Origin: Halobacillus_B rhizosphaerae
Lineage (GTDB): Bacteria > Bacillota > Bacilli > Bacillales > Halobacillaceae
NCBI RefSeq assembly: GCF_046719735.1
Contig: NZ_JAUTWQ010000006.1
Coordinates: 62,001 to 126,000, forward strand
Direction: 5' to 3'
DNA length: 64,000 nucleotides
This document shows positions 50,282 through 59,637 of the stretch, one piece after another (the first letter of the stretch is position 1; the number at the start of each line of letters is the position of its first letter). The notes under the pieces were generated by a model. The model had not been told where the DNA came from. It did no database searches and saw only the letters and a program-made list of their open reading frames with translations. The position numbers were made by a program, and so were the translations under genes.

Positions 50282-52828
50282 ATGAAGAAACTCCCTTTAG
50301 CATTAGCGACGGTATTTACCGCTTCTTTCCTATCCTTACCTGCCATGTCCATGGCGAGTGATCAGAAAGTGACAGCTTATGATGGAAAGAAAGAGCTGGA
50401 AGTGTCTTTAGCCGGCCACTACGACAGCGGTGCAGCCTTTGATGAAGGTGGTGCTGAGATTATTGAATATGACAAAAAGCACAAGCGAGCCTTTGTAACG
50501 AATGGAGACGCCAAATCGCTTGATATTCTTGACCTGTCATCAACGAAAAACGGAAAATTTCAACTTGTGAAACGTGTTCAACTAAATGACCTCGATCTGG
50601 GAGACTTTCAAATAGACGGTCCTACAAGTGTAGCGGTTCACCCGAGTCAAGGTTATGTGGCCGTAGCAATCGTAAATGATAAGAAAACGTCTGATGGTAT
50701 TGTTGCCCTATTTGATGCGGACGGAAATTTCATTAAAAAATATCAAGTCGGTGCCCTTCCGGATATGGTGACTTTTTCTCATGATGGAACAAAGATTCTA
50801 TCAGCTAATGAGGGGGAGCCAAATGATGATTACACCGTGGACCCTGAGGGAAGTGTTTCAATCATAGATGTTAGTAAAGGACCTGCGGACGGAAAAGTAA
50901 CTACTGCCGGATTTGGTTCACTTGATGAAAGCAAAATTGATAAAAACGTTCGGATATTCGGCCCTGAAGCCTCCGCTGCACAAGACTTCGAACCAGAATA
51001 TATCACAATCAGCCCCCAGGATAAAAAAGCATATGTCTCCCTGCAGGAAAACAATGGTATTGCAGAATTGGACTTAGAAAATAATGAATTTACCGCTGTT
51101 CACGGATTGGGTTTTAAAGACCATTCCACTAAAGGGAATGGACTTGATGCATCCAACGATTCTTCAACTATCGACATCAAGCCCCTCCCAGTGCTTGGAA
51201 TGTATCAGCCTGATGCCATTGCTTCCTACACTGTGAACGGAAAAGAATACATCCTTACTCCAAATGAAGGAGATTCCAGAGATTACGACGGTTATTCAGA
51301 AGAAACTCGTGTCGGTGACTTAGAAAAAGATACCGGAAAAAAGATCCATCTAAATGCCGACAATTATTCAGGGTTCACTCAGAAAGAATTAGATCAAATG
51401 ATTGCAAATGGATTATTCGATGATGATCAATTAGGTAAACTACACGTAACTACTGCCAATGGATTAAATGATCAAGATGAATATGAAGCTCTTTACAGTT
51501 TCGGAGGACGATCTTTTTCTATCTATGAAGCGGAGCAGTTTAACCAAGTCTATGACAGCGGAAATGAATTTGAGAAGATTATTGCAAACAACCTGCCAGA
51601 ACACTTTAATGCTAATAATGATGAAAATGAGGCTAAAAAACGAAGCGATGATAAAGGACCAGAACCTGAAACGGCAGTTGTTGGAAAAATAAAAGGGAAA
51701 AACTATGCATTTATCGGGCTGGAGAGACAAGGCGGGGTAATGGTTTACAATATTGATGACCCGGAAAACCCTCATTATGTCACATACTTTACCAGCCGGG
51801 ACTTCTCTAGTGAGGACGGTTCAGTCAAAGGGGACAGCGGTCCAGAAGGATTAACCTTTATCCCTGCTGAAGACAGCCCAAATGGCAGCCCGATGCTCCT
51901 GGTCGCACATGAAGTATCTGGAACAGTTGCTGCCTTTAATGTTGAAAGTCTATTAGGAGAAAAGAGGCTTGCTGGTTCCGATCGCTATGAAACTGCCATT
52001 GAAGTATCGAAAGAAGGCTGGGACAAAGCAGATACAGTTATAATTGCTCGAGGAGATGAATTCGCCGATGCATTGGCTGGCACTCCTCTTGCTTATAAAG
52101 AGGATGCCCCTGTCTTACTAAGTCACAATTATTACCTTGATCCCAAAGTAAGAACAGAAGTGGAACGCTTATCAGCAAAGAAAGCAATTATTCTCGGTGG
52201 ACCCAATGCTATTTCTGATCATGTGGAATACCAACTGAAAGGAATGGGTCTGAATATTGAGCGCATTAGCGGGGATACTCGTTACGGAACAGCTTCCAAC
52301 ATTGCTGCCCGTTTAGATGGAAACCCTGACAAAGCAATAGTTGTTAACGGAGATAAATTTCCCGATGCCTTATCCGTTGCTCCCTATGCAGCTAAAAATA
52401 GTTACCCGATCCTTCTGACTAAAGACCGCACTCTTCCTCGTGAAACGAACCTTGCCCTTCATGGAATGGAACGCACCGTGGTAGTCGGAGGCAATGGAGT
52501 GGTCAGTAAGAAAGTTATGGATAAACTTCCAAATGCTGAGCGCTATAGCGGAACAGACAGGTATAAAACCGCAGCTAAAGTCATTACTGATTTAAACGAT
52601 GCTGGGAACACTGCATTTGTTAGTACTGGCCAGGAATTTGCTGATGCACTTACCGGCTCCGTACTCGCTGCTAAACAAAATGCCGCATCCATTTTAGTAA
52701 AAGAAAACCGAGTTCCAGATAGTGTAAAAAGAGCATACGATCAGCTTGGAATCGAACGCCTGTACATTCTTGGCGGTCCTGGTGCAGTAAACGAAGACGT
52801 AGAGAATGAGTTGAAACCTAAAAATTAA
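50282..52828 (+). CDS. Surface protein: choice-of-anchor I domain plus three CWB2 repeats
   Basis: Secreted protein of 848 residues with a signal peptide (1-25, cleavage after SMAS). Residues about 40-560 form the choice-of-anchor I type beta-propeller-like domain: 'IDGPTSVAVHPSQGYVAVAI', 'EPNDDYTVDPEGSVSIID', 'PEYITISPQDKKAYVSLQE' and 'LTPNEGDSRDYDGY'. The function of this domain is uncertain; some relatives resemble phytase or alkaline phosphatase propellers. Residues about 562-848 hold three CWB2 repeats ('RLAGSDRYETA', 'DEFADALAG') that attach it to the cell wall, as in the subtilase at 28343. AGGAGG precedes the ATG. Divergent from the ZIP transporter. Confidence 0.9.
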   Translation: MKKLPLALATVFTASFLSLPAMSMASDQKVTAYDGKKELEVSLAGHYDSGAAFDEGGAEIIEYDKKHKRAFVTNGDAKSLDILDLSSTKNGKFQLVKRVQLNDLDLGDFQIDGPTSVAVHPSQGYVAVAIVNDKKTSDGIVALFDADGNFIKKYQVGALPDMVTFSHDGTKILSANEGEPNDDYTVDPEGSVSIIDVSKGPADGKVTTAGFGSLDESKIDKNVRIFGPEASAAQDFEPEYITISPQDKKAYVSLQENNGIAELDLENNEFTAVHGLGFKDHSTKGNGLDASNDSSTIDIKPLPVLGMYQPDAIASYTVNGKEYILTPNEGDSRDYDGYSEETRVGDLEKDTGKKIHLNADNYSGFTQKELDQMIANGLFDDDQLGKLHVTTANGLNDQDEYEALYSFGGRSFSIYEAEQFNQVYDSGNEFEKIIANNLPEHFNANNDENEAKKRSDDKGPEPETAVVGKIKGKNYAFIGLERQGGVMVYNIDDPENPHYVTYFTSRDFSSEDGSVKGDSGPEGLTFIPAEDSPNGSPMLLVAHEVSGTVAAFNVESLLGEKRLAGSDRYETAIEVSKEGWDKADTVIIARGDEFADALAGTPLAYKEDAPVLLSHNYYLDPKVRTEVERLSAKKAIILGGPNAISDHVEYQLKGMGLNIERISGDTRYGTASNIAARLDGNPDKAIVVNGDKFPDALSVAPYAAKNSYPILLTKDRTLPRETNLALHGMERTVVVGGNGVVSKKVMDKLPNAERYSGTDRYKTAAKVITDLNDAGNTAFVSTGQEFADALTGSVLAAKQNAASILVKENRVPDSVKRAYDQLGIERLYILGGPGAVNEDVENELKPKN

Positions 52829-52883
52829 CTGTTTGGCAAACGAAGTTATACAGCGACTGGTACTGGAAGTCTTTTAGCCATAA

Positions 52884-52941
52884 TTAAATCCGAACGAAGA
52901 TGGAATGTTACGTCATTATCCCAGCTTCGTCCGGATTTTTT
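52884..52941 (+). terminator. Intrinsic terminator after the surface protein gene
   Basis: Arms AAATCCGAACGAAG and CTTCGTCCGGATTT (one mismatch) followed by TTTT. The central part (GATGGAATG...CATTATCC) recalls the two-tier hairpins at 15731 and 58947. Between it and 53075 I see nothing. Confidence 0.85.
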
Positions 52942-53075
52942 GTGCTGCCTGAAAAAGGTTTCTAAACATTTCTACAGAAAGTATTCTTACGTTTTGCGGC
53001 TGATCTCCCTATTCACATCAGTGGCTTTTCAGGTGACTATTGGTAGTGTTATTTCCGTCCTGTTTTAACTGCGTT

Positions 53076-53372
53076 TTAAGGTTTTGAGATGGGAATAAAC
53101 GTATGAAATATACCGATCACTTTCACTTTTTTACCAAGCATTTCTGTCTTATACTCCTTAAAAATGAAGTAATCCTTTTCTGTTGTATGATTTCTAATTA
53201 TATTGGGACCAATGAGTTCTATGCCAGCACCAATAAATGGGTTGTCTCCAGCCAGTTGTTCGCCGGCCTTATCAACGACCCAGTCTACATATTGTTCTTC
53301 TGAGGGTTTGGTCACAACCATCACAATTAGAAGAATAACGATAATCCCAAATGTAACGATCCATTTTTTCAT
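53076..53372 (-). CDS. Small membrane-anchored protein, possibly DUF4359
   Basis: Protein of 98 residues with an N-terminal membrane helix or signal ('WIVTFGIIVILLIVMVV') and a short extracellular domain 'TKPSEEQYVDWVVDKAG...DYFIFKEYKTEM...KVKVIGIFHTFI'. The pattern resembles DUF4359 proteins of Bacillaceae, of unknown function, but the match is by memory and moderate. The ATG directly follows the ada stop codon (TAAATG) and its AAAGGAG is inside the ada 3' end, so the two are translationally coupled. Confidence 0.6.
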   Translation of the reverse strand: MKKWIVTFGIIVILLIVMVVTKPSEEQYVDWVVDKAGEQLAGDNPFIGAGIELIGPNIIRNHTTEKDYFIFKEYKTEMLGKKVKVIGIFHTFIPISKP

Positions 53373-54449
53373 TTATTTCTCCTTTAACACCTGTTTTCTC
53401 TCCAGTTTCAGCTTGTATTCATGCTCAAGCAGCCACTTTTTCCTATTCAATCCCCCAGCATAACCTCCCAGCCCGCCATTGGACTGAACCACCCGATGGC
53501 AAGGAATTACGATGGCCAGCTGATTCGCACCATTTGCTCTGGCAGCAACTCTAAATGCAGTAGGTCTTTGTATCGAGGCAGCAAGCTCAGAATACGACCT
53601 GGTTTCTCCAGAAGGAATTCGTCTCAAAGATTCCCATACGCTCTTTTGGAAAGGTGACCCCATTAAATAGATCGGCGTCTTGAATTCTGTGAGCTGTCCT
53701 TTGAAATACTGCAGTAATTCTTTTTCAATTGAACGAGTAATAGCCGTATTGCCAGGTATAATGGCTGCATTCAATTTATTTCTCATCCGCTCTACTTCCT
53801 TTTCGAGACCCTTCCGATCTACAAATTCAAGCAGATAAAGTGCTTCTTCATTACTAATTGCTATCATCGGACCTAACTCTGTGTCAAGCCATGCTGCTTT
53901 CAAAATGTTTACTTCTCCTTTTACAGAAGGAGGGGCTCCCATAATCCGGGAAAAGGCATCACGAAAACCACTGCTGGATTCATAACCGGTTAATATCTGA
54001 GTATCTATCACTGAATTCCCTTTTCTAATTTCCTTCATCGCCACGCCCATTCTTCTTGCCCGGGCATATTCTACAAATGTCATGCCGAATCTTTTTTTAA
54101 ATTGACGTCGTGCTGTAGAAGGGTCGATACCCAGTCCCCTTAAATCTTGATCCTTCCATCGCTTTTCTGGGTCTTCCTCAACCTTCTCTACAAGCTCTTT
54201 GACAAGCTCTGAGGCGATCATCGGATGAGAAAGCGGATTGCATCGCTGACAAGGACGGTAAGAAGCAAGTAAAGCTTGCTGGGCAGTTTCAAAGAATTCA
54301 CAGTTCTCAAATTTAGGTTTTCTCGCTGGGCATGTGGGCCGGCAGAACACACCTGTAGTTCTTACCCCGACAAAAAATAACCCTTCATAGTTCCTCTTTC
54401 TTTCTACTAATGCTTGGTAATATTCACGTTCCAGTTCTGAACAGATCAT
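53373..54449 (-). CDS. ada: Bifunctional Ada: AraC-type activator and O6-methylguanine-DNA methyltransferase
   Basis: Adaptive-response protein of 358 residues with all three E. coli-type parts. The N-terminal domain has the zinc cysteines Cys36, Cys40, Cys67 and Cys70 ('VFCRPTC', 'YRPCQRC'), one of which repairs methylphosphotriesters and switches the protein on. An AraC helix-turn-helix follows ('GIDPSTARRQFKKRFG'). The C-terminal methyltransferase has the acceptor Cys317 in 'VIPCHRVVQSNGG', with 'PFQKSVWESLRRIPSGETRSY'. In B. subtilis these functions are split into AdaA and AdaB; here they are one chain. GGAGGAG precedes the ATG. Confidence 0.94.
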   Translation of the reverse strand: MICSELEREYYQALVERKRNYEGLFFVGVRTTGVFCRPTCPARKPKFENCEFFETAQQALLASYRPCQRCNPLSHPMIASELVKELVEKVEEDPEKRWKDQDLRGLGIDPSTARRQFKKRFGMTFVEYARARRMGVAMKEIRKGNSVIDTQILTGYESSSGFRDAFSRIMGAPPSVKGEVNILKAAWLDTELGPMIAISNEEALYLLEFVDRKGLEKEVERMRNKLNAAIIPGNTAITRSIEKELLQYFKGQLTEFKTPIYLMGSPFQKSVWESLRRIPSGETRSYSELAASIQRPTAFRVAARANGANQLAIVIPCHRVVQSNGGLGGYAGGLNRKKWLLEHEYKLKLERKQVLKEK

Positions 54450-54565
54450 CCTTACTCCTCCGCTTCCTCTACAAGAGTTGCTGTTAAGTATAAGTATACC
54501 TGTTCTTAAAAAAAGTACCGCCGATAATCAGGCATTTATTTTTTTTAATATAACATAGAAAACTC

Positions 54566-54780
54566 TTATAGAATAATAGCGCCGGCTACGATCAGAGTTA
54601 AGCCGATCATGATGACTAATTCTATAATTACCCGCCATGGAAACCGCTTCATGATGGAAAACAACCAAAGAGAATATTGCTCGTTCCCAATGGAATGCTT
54701 TCCTTATAATCTTCTTCTCTCACCTTAAACAGCAAATTGAAGACAGTGGAAAACCCACACAACAGAAATCCATCTGCAAA
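54566..54780 (-). pseudogene. Frameshifted remnant of a small membrane protein
   Basis: On the minus strand one frame reads 'DGFLLCGFSTVFNLLFKV' then 'REEDYKESIPLG', and the next frame continues 'GNEQYSLWLFSIMKRF' and a membrane helix 'VIIELVIMIGLTLIVAGAII' to a stop at 54566. Joined by a +1 shift they read as one membrane protein, perhaps like DUF3899-type proteins. The 5' part is missing because the ilvE terminator lies right upstream. The helix part could alternatively be translated from the ATG of MKRF, but no ribosome binding site is visible. Confidence 0.45.
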
Positions 54781-54785
54781 AAATA

Positions 54786-54817
54786 AAAAAACACTTACCT
54801 TATGCGGGTAAATGTTT
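54786..54817 (-). terminator. Intrinsic terminator after ilvE
   Basis: Minus-strand stem AACATTTACC / GGTAAGTGTT (one G.U) followed by TTTTTATTTTTT. A 14-bp palindrome CCTTCCATGGAAGG lies between the ilvE stop and this stem. Confidence 0.88.
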
Positions 54818-54870
54818 CCCCATACAAATTTAAATGAATAGGAATTGTTGACCTTCCATGGAAGGATAAA

Positions 54871-55776
54871 TTAATATAACGGGAAACAATAACTCTGGTA
54901 GTGAGGCAGTTCGCATCTTACCATCTGATTATAAATTTGCTGAATGCGTAAAGTAACCGCTCCAGCTGTCCCGTCTGCAATGATTCGGCGATCTACTTCA
55001 ATCACAGGTTTTATTCCAAGGGCTGTTCCTGTAAAAAAGACTTCATCAGCTTCATATAACTCCACTCTTGTAAAGCTCTTCTCCATCGTTGGCAGACCCA
55101 GCTCTTGTTGAAGAATTTGAATGGCGGTATCCCTTGTAATTCCGGCCAGAATATCATCAGAAACAGGGGGAGTAAGTACCTTATTCCCTTGCACGATAAA
55201 AATATTCTCTGCCGGCCCTTCACTAATATAACCTTCTGCAGTCAGAAATATTGCTGTATCATAACCATTCAGATCAGCTTCATTAATAGCTAAAGCTGAA
55301 TTCAAATAACCCGCGGTCGGTTTTACTTGTGGAGGAATCATATTACTGCCCACCCGTGCCCATGAAGAAATGCCAGTTTTCAAGGCAGGTTTAGGTTCAT
55401 AATCGGTAAAAACCGTGTAAATAGACAAATGATTAAATGGATCGTTTAAATCCGGACGAATCGTATTGGTGCCTTTAAAACAAATCGGACGGATATATAC
55501 ATCACTCTTTGTCTCATTCAGTAACAGCAGTCTACGAATAATATTGGATAGTTCCTGAACAGAATAGGGGACGGGGATGAATATACTCTTTCCTGATTGA
55601 TGAAATCTATTTAAATGATCCTCGAGCCGGAAGAGATACAGCTGTTTTTTTCTATCATTCCAGAATCCTCTTATTCCTTCAAAACAGCCCAGTCCGTAAT
55701 TCAGCCCTTTATTCTTCACACTTACAGTTAATGTTCGTTCATCAATAAACTTGTCGATGTCAAACATATACCCCAC
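54871..55776 (-). CDS. ilvE: Branched-chain amino acid aminotransferase (class IV)
   Basis: PLP-dependent fold-type IV transaminase of 301 residues, interconverting Leu, Ile or Val with their 2-keto acids. The PLP lysine is probably Lys152 in 'QVKPTAGYLNS', aligned with the E. coli IlvE lysine. 'GLNYGLGCFEGIRGF' near residue 24, 'EGYISEGPAENIFIV', 'GITRDTAIQI' and 'DEVFFTGTALGI' are family hallmarks. Start is GTG at 55776 after a run of G (AAGGGGGG); the ATG at 55767 is an alternative. It stands alone, outside any ilv-leu operon, so it may be a catabolic or accessory copy. D-amino-acid or aminodeoxychorismate activity is less likely. Confidence 0.82.
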   Translation of the reverse strand: MGYMFDIDKFIDERTLTVSVKNKGLNYGLGCFEGIRGFWNDRKKQLYLFRLEDHLNRFHQSGKSIFIPVPYSVQELSNIIRRLLLLNETKSDVYIRPICFKGTNTIRPDLNDPFNHLSIYTVFTDYEPKPALKTGISSWARVGSNMIPPQVKPTAGYLNSALAINEADLNGYDTAIFLTAEGYISEGPAENIFIVQGNKVLTPPVSDDILAGITRDTAIQILQQELGLPTMEKSFTRVELYEADEVFFTGTALGIKPVIEVDRRIIADGTAGAVTLRIQQIYNQMVRCELPHYQSYCFPLY

Positions 55777-55899
55777 ACGATCCCCCCTTCCTTTTATAAA
55801 ACTTATAAGGTTTTAATTTATGTAGGTTTACTATTATGTATATGGATTCGTAGTGCCTTTATTCAATGGTATTGCGACACTCTTTATCAATAATTAAGA

Positions 55900-55936
55900 A
55901 GAGACTAGGACAAGAGCAAGTTTTGTCCCAGCCTCT
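55900..55936 (-). terminator. Intrinsic terminator after the Ca2+ ATPase gene
   Basis: Minus-strand stem AGAGGCTGGGACAA with TTGTCCTAGTCTCT (G.U pairs allowed). The GAGGCTGGGACA form is common in Firmicute terminators. It is followed by TCTTAATTATT. Confidence 0.75.
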
Positions 55937-55992
55937 GGTTTTTCTGTGCGTACAGCATGAACTATAGACGGATTTAAGTAAACGAAACATCG

Positions 55993-58671
55993 CTACTTAT
56001 CTTTACTTTTTTTAACAAATCCCCCTGGTAAAACTGTAGGTAACGCAGCAAACCCTAAAATGAGCAGCCATTGACTGAAAGGCAAGGCAGTCGTATGGAA
56101 AATAGGCTGAAATAAAGGGATATAAATAACAACCAACAGTAAGACGACGGAAGACAATACGGACCAAATCAAATAAGGATTTCCCAGAGGGTTTCTATGA
56201 AAGATCGATTGTTCCGAACGGCAGTCAAACACATGGATGAGCTGTGCCATAACCAGCGTAGCAAAAGCAGCCGTTTGAGCCATAATCAATTCACTCGAAC
56301 TTCTCTGATAGACGGTAATAAAAACCGCCATCGTTGCTATACCGATTAAAAACCCGCGGCTGACTACCTTCATTCCTAAACCTCTGGCAAAAATACTTTC
56401 TTCCACGGGTCTTGGACCTCTATGCATTAAATCCTTCTCCGGTTCATCCAATCCTAATGCCATTGCAGGTAGTCCATCGGTAACAAGGTTCACCCAAAGA
56501 ATCTGAATGGGTACTAATGGAAGAGGAAGACCAAGCAGCATGGCAAAGAGCATCGCCAGGATCTCGCCTACGTTAGAGGCAAGCAAATATCTAATAAACT
56601 TGCGGATGTTTTCATATATATTTCTGCCTTCTTTAACAGCAGCTTTAATGGTGGCAAAATTATCATCTCTTAAGATTAAGGAGGAAGCTTCCTTCGTCAC
56701 ATCGGTACCAGATATCCCCATTGCTATGCCAATATTAGATGCTTTAATGGCTGGGGCATCATTAACTCCATCTCCAGTCATTGCCACAACGTGCCCTTTC
56801 TGCTGAAAAGCTTTTACTATTTTCAACTTATGCTCAGGTGAAACACGGGCAAAAACATAAACGTTCTCAATGACTTCCTGTAATTGTTCCACTGACATCT
56901 TTTCTAAAGCATTCCCATCAAGGACCTGTCCAGTAGCCGGCAGTAAATTTATTTGCCGTGCAATAGCAGCTGCGGTAATCGCATGGTCACCCGTGATCAT
57001 CACCGTTTTGATCCCTGCTGCATGGCATTCCTCTATAGAAGATTTCACTTCCTGTCTAGGAGGATCTATCATTCCTTCCATACCGACAAAGGTTAATCGC
57101 CGCTCGGCTTCTTGTGAGGAATGAATCGTTTCAAAGCTTTTTAACGGACGAATAGCTACTGCAATAGTTCTTAATGCCTCACCCGCCAATTCATTAATTT
57201 TATTATTTACTTGCTTTATATACTTGTCAGAGAGCAGTACATCCTTATTGCCCCACCTGATCCGTTCACTGCAGGGAAGGATCACTTCAGGGGCTCCCTT
57301 AGTAATAATCAAGTGCTCTCCAGTTCTTGTTTTAACAATGACACTCATCATTTTTCTGTTCGAATCAAACGGAAATTCTTTTACGATTTCAAAATCCTTG
57401 GAAAGACTATCAGGGGACAAACCAGCTTTCATTCCAGCTGCCACCATAGCCCCTTCCGTAGGATCTCCTTCAAGGATAAAATGGTCTCCTTTCTCTCTAA
57501 TGCTTGCATGATTACAAATCATCCCACAGGAAAGCAGCTGAGAAAGCGAATGATTCTGCTGAACCGATATCTTCTGACTGTGATTATAAAATTCTCCCCT
57601 AGGATGGTAGCCGGTTCCGGTTACTTTCAAGGTCTCCCCACCGCTCCAAAGAGTCGTGACGGTCATTTCATTTTGAGTCAGCGTACCAGTCTTATCCGAG
57701 CAAATGACGGTGGCACAGCCTAAAGTTTCCACTGAGGGCAATTTGCGGATAAGGGCATTTCTTTTGATCATACGCTGAACTCCAAGGGCAAGAGCGACGG
57801 TTACAATAGCAGGCAGACCTTCGGGAATGGCAGCTACAGCCAGAGATACGCCTGCTAAAAACATCTCATAGACACCGTGTCCCTGCCAAACTCCCACCAT
57901 GACTACTAACGCTGTTAACATTAAAGCAACCGTAATTAGAATACTTCCCAGCTGTTTCAGCCGCTGCTGCAATGGAGTTATTAAAGCTTGTTCTGTTTGC
58001 AGCAGATCCGCAATCTTTCCCATCTCCGTTTTCATTCCGGTTGCCACAACGATTCCCATACCATTTCCCTGAGTCACCATAGTTCCCATGAATGCAATGT
58101 TTTCCTGATCTCCTATTGGAAGGTCTGATCCATCTAAGGGACGAGAAGTTTTCTTTACAGGAACCGACTCACCCGTCATGGAGGATTCCTCAATCGATAA
58201 ATCGTTACAATGGAATATTCTCGTATCTGCTCCAACCCTGTCGCCACTTTCAAATTTAACGATATCTCCTGTCACGACTTCGCGAGCAGGCACCAATGAC
58301 CACTTCTCATCTCTTAACACTGTCATCTGAGGAGCCGACAATTCTTTAAGTGCTTGTAAAGATTCTTCAGCTTTTCGTTCCTGAATAAAACCTAATACCC
58401 CATTAATGATCACGATAAAAATGATCGCACCCGCATCGAGATATTCCCCCAATAAACCTGAAATCACAGTAGCAATCAACAGAACTAAAACCATAAAATC
58501 TTTAAACTGCTCAAGAAACATAAGAAAGAGAGAAGGTTTCTTGCGTTCTTCAAGCTCGTTATAGCCTATTTCTCTTAGTCTGTTTTCTACCTCAGATGCA
58601 CTTAAACCACATTCATGTCTAGTTCTAGTAATCTTTTCAACTTCTTGAATAGATAGACTATACCATTTCAT
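55993..58671 (-). CDS. Calcium-translocating P-type ATPase (SERCA/PMR1-like)
   Basis: P2A-type ATPase of 892 residues that pumps Ca2+ (or Mn2+) out of the cytoplasm. Domains run in order: N-terminal cation ATPase domain, actuator loop with 'SMTGESVPV', phosphorylation site Asp326 in 'ICSDKTGTLTQNE', nucleotide-binding domain, 'MTGDGVNDAPA' hinge, and ten predicted helices. Helix 4 has 'VAAIPEGLPAIVTVALALG' (PEGL type) and helix 6 'ILWVNLVTDGLPAMALG', which together form the calcium site of SERCA-like pumps. This matches YloB of Bacillus. GAGGTGG precedes the ATG. It forms a single-gene unit. Confidence 0.93.
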   Translation of the reverse strand: MKWYSLSIQEVEKITRTRHECGLSASEVENRLREIGYNELEERKKPSLFLMFLEQFKDFMVLVLLIATVISGLLGEYLDAGAIIFIVIINGVLGFIQERKAEESLQALKELSAPQMTVLRDEKWSLVPAREVVTGDIVKFESGDRVGADTRIFHCNDLSIEESSMTGESVPVKKTSRPLDGSDLPIGDQENIAFMGTMVTQGNGMGIVVATGMKTEMGKIADLLQTEQALITPLQQRLKQLGSILITVALMLTALVVMVGVWQGHGVYEMFLAGVSLAVAAIPEGLPAIVTVALALGVQRMIKRNALIRKLPSVETLGCATVICSDKTGTLTQNEMTVTTLWSGGETLKVTGTGYHPRGEFYNHSQKISVQQNHSLSQLLSCGMICNHASIREKGDHFILEGDPTEGAMVAAGMKAGLSPDSLSKDFEIVKEFPFDSNRKMMSVIVKTRTGEHLIITKGAPEVILPCSERIRWGNKDVLLSDKYIKQVNNKINELAGEALRTIAVAIRPLKSFETIHSSQEAERRLTFVGMEGMIDPPRQEVKSSIEECHAAGIKTVMITGDHAITAAAIARQINLLPATGQVLDGNALEKMSVEQLQEVIENVYVFARVSPEHKLKIVKAFQQKGHVVAMTGDGVNDAPAIKASNIGIAMGISGTDVTKEASSLILRDDNFATIKAAVKEGRNIYENIRKFIRYLLASNVGEILAMLFAMLLGLPLPLVPIQILWVNLVTDGLPAMALGLDEPEKDLMHRGPRPVEESIFARGLGMKVVSRGFLIGIATMAVFITVYQRSSSELIMAQTAAFATLVMAQLIHVFDCRSEQSIFHRNPLGNPYLIWSVLSSVVLLLVVIYIPLFQPIFHTTALPFSQWLLILGFAALPTVLPGGFVKKSKDK

Positions 58672-59028
58672 TTTTCCACCTCTTTGAAAAACGTTAGATA
58701 CTAGTTATCTATATTCTGATTACTAGAAAACATGTACGAAATTCTACTTAAAATGATTTCCTGCTTAACCCAGCAATAGTTCCCGGCCCGAACTTCTAAA
58801 AATAGGGACGGGATCCCTATATAAAGAGTCTCGTGTTTGTCCTTTGCAGGAATGGCTCCTCCATGGTTTATCACAAGAGAAAGCATAGGAAAAAGAGGCA
58901 GCGTGAGTATATGTCCTGAGGAAACCTCTAGAAATCTTGCAACAAAAAATCTGAACTATGGAAGAATGTTAGTAACATTCCATCATAGTTCAGATTTCAT
59001 AAGGGTTAAAAGAATTCTGTTCCAGTCT
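58672..59028. other. 357-bp intergenic region with hairpins
   Basis: No gene supported. It contains the hairpin ATAGGGA-CGGGA-TCCCTAT (58803-58821) and the repeated hairpin at 58947-58998 described separately. Short frames on either strand lack ribosome binding sites. Confidence 0.5.
58947..58998. terminator. Two-tier hairpin, second copy of the 15731 family
   Basis: Outer arms AAATCTGAACTATG / CATAGTTCAGATTT and inner perfect stem AATGTT-AGT-AACATT. Compared with the copy at 15731 the inner stem shows a compensating C-G to T-A change. It lies beyond the NUDIX gene stop on the minus strand. Confidence 0.7.
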
Positions 59029-59601
59029 CTATTTGTATGTAAATGATCCTCCACTGTGTTCCAATAAATAGACTTTTGCCATAAAGTAAGCATGGGCAGT
59101 AAACAGCTGAGTGTTTATTTCACATCCGCCAATGAGACTTCCCATTTTCTCAAAGTCTAGCAGCACTACTTTTACTTCTTCGGTTTCATCGAGATCCTGT
59201 TCATATTCTCTGTACGCATCTAAAATAAGATACGTTTTGATTCTATTATTTTGAGTTGCCGGGTTAACCATAAAATCGCCTAATTTAACTGGCCGATGTT
59301 TAGAAATAAACCCGGTTTCTTCTCGAACTTCTCTTAGAATACCTTCTTCAGCAGACTCATCTTTTTCCGTTTTCCCAGCAGGAATTTCCAAATAGAAGTC
59401 TTCGCCGGCATGTCGATATTGTTCAACCAGCACTAATTTATTTTCCTTTGTCAAAACCACAGCATTCACCCAATCAGAGTATTCATGTACATAGTAATCA
59501 TCAATGACCTTTCCATCAGGCAATTCACATGTATCTTTTCTTAAATGGCCAAAGGGGGTTTGGAACAAATAATTCGAGTCTAACGTTTTCCATTTATCCA
59601 T
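59029..59601 (-). CDS. NUDIX hydrolase, ADP-ribose pyrophosphatase-like
   Basis: Protein of 190 residues that hydrolyses a nucleoside-diphosphate-X substrate with magnesium. The Nudix box is complete: Gly at 'AGKTEKDE', then 'EEGILREVREETGF' giving G-x5-E-x7-REVxEETGF. The preceding 'VVLTKENKLVLVEQYRHAGEDFYLEIP' with 'EQYR' and a following Pro about 16 residues after the box are typical of ADP-ribose/NDP-sugar pyrophosphatases. Start is ATG at 59601 with GGGAG upstream. It is a single gene. Substrate not proven. Confidence 0.85.
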   Translation of the reverse strand: MDKWKTLDSNYLFQTPFGHLRKDTCELPDGKVIDDYYVHEYSDWVNAVVLTKENKLVLVEQYRHAGEDFYLEIPAGKTEKDESAEEGILREVREETGFISKHRPVKLGDFMVNPATQNNRIKTYLILDAYREYEQDLDETEEVKVVLLDFEKMGSLIGGCEINTQLFTAHAYFMAKVYLLEHSGGSFTYK

Positions 59602-59637
59602 GTTACCACTCCCAAATTTTGCTGTTTAGCTATCTAC

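Noticed and set aside
54784..54870. Frame reading FKFVWGNIYPHK downstream of ilvE
   Set aside because: It coincides with the ilvE terminator and is therefore not coding, although the later part was kept as a possible remnant.
58837..59046. Plus-strand frame of 69 codons before the NUDIX gene end
   Set aside because: It lacks a ribosome binding site, runs across the repeated hairpin and has no protein-like pattern.
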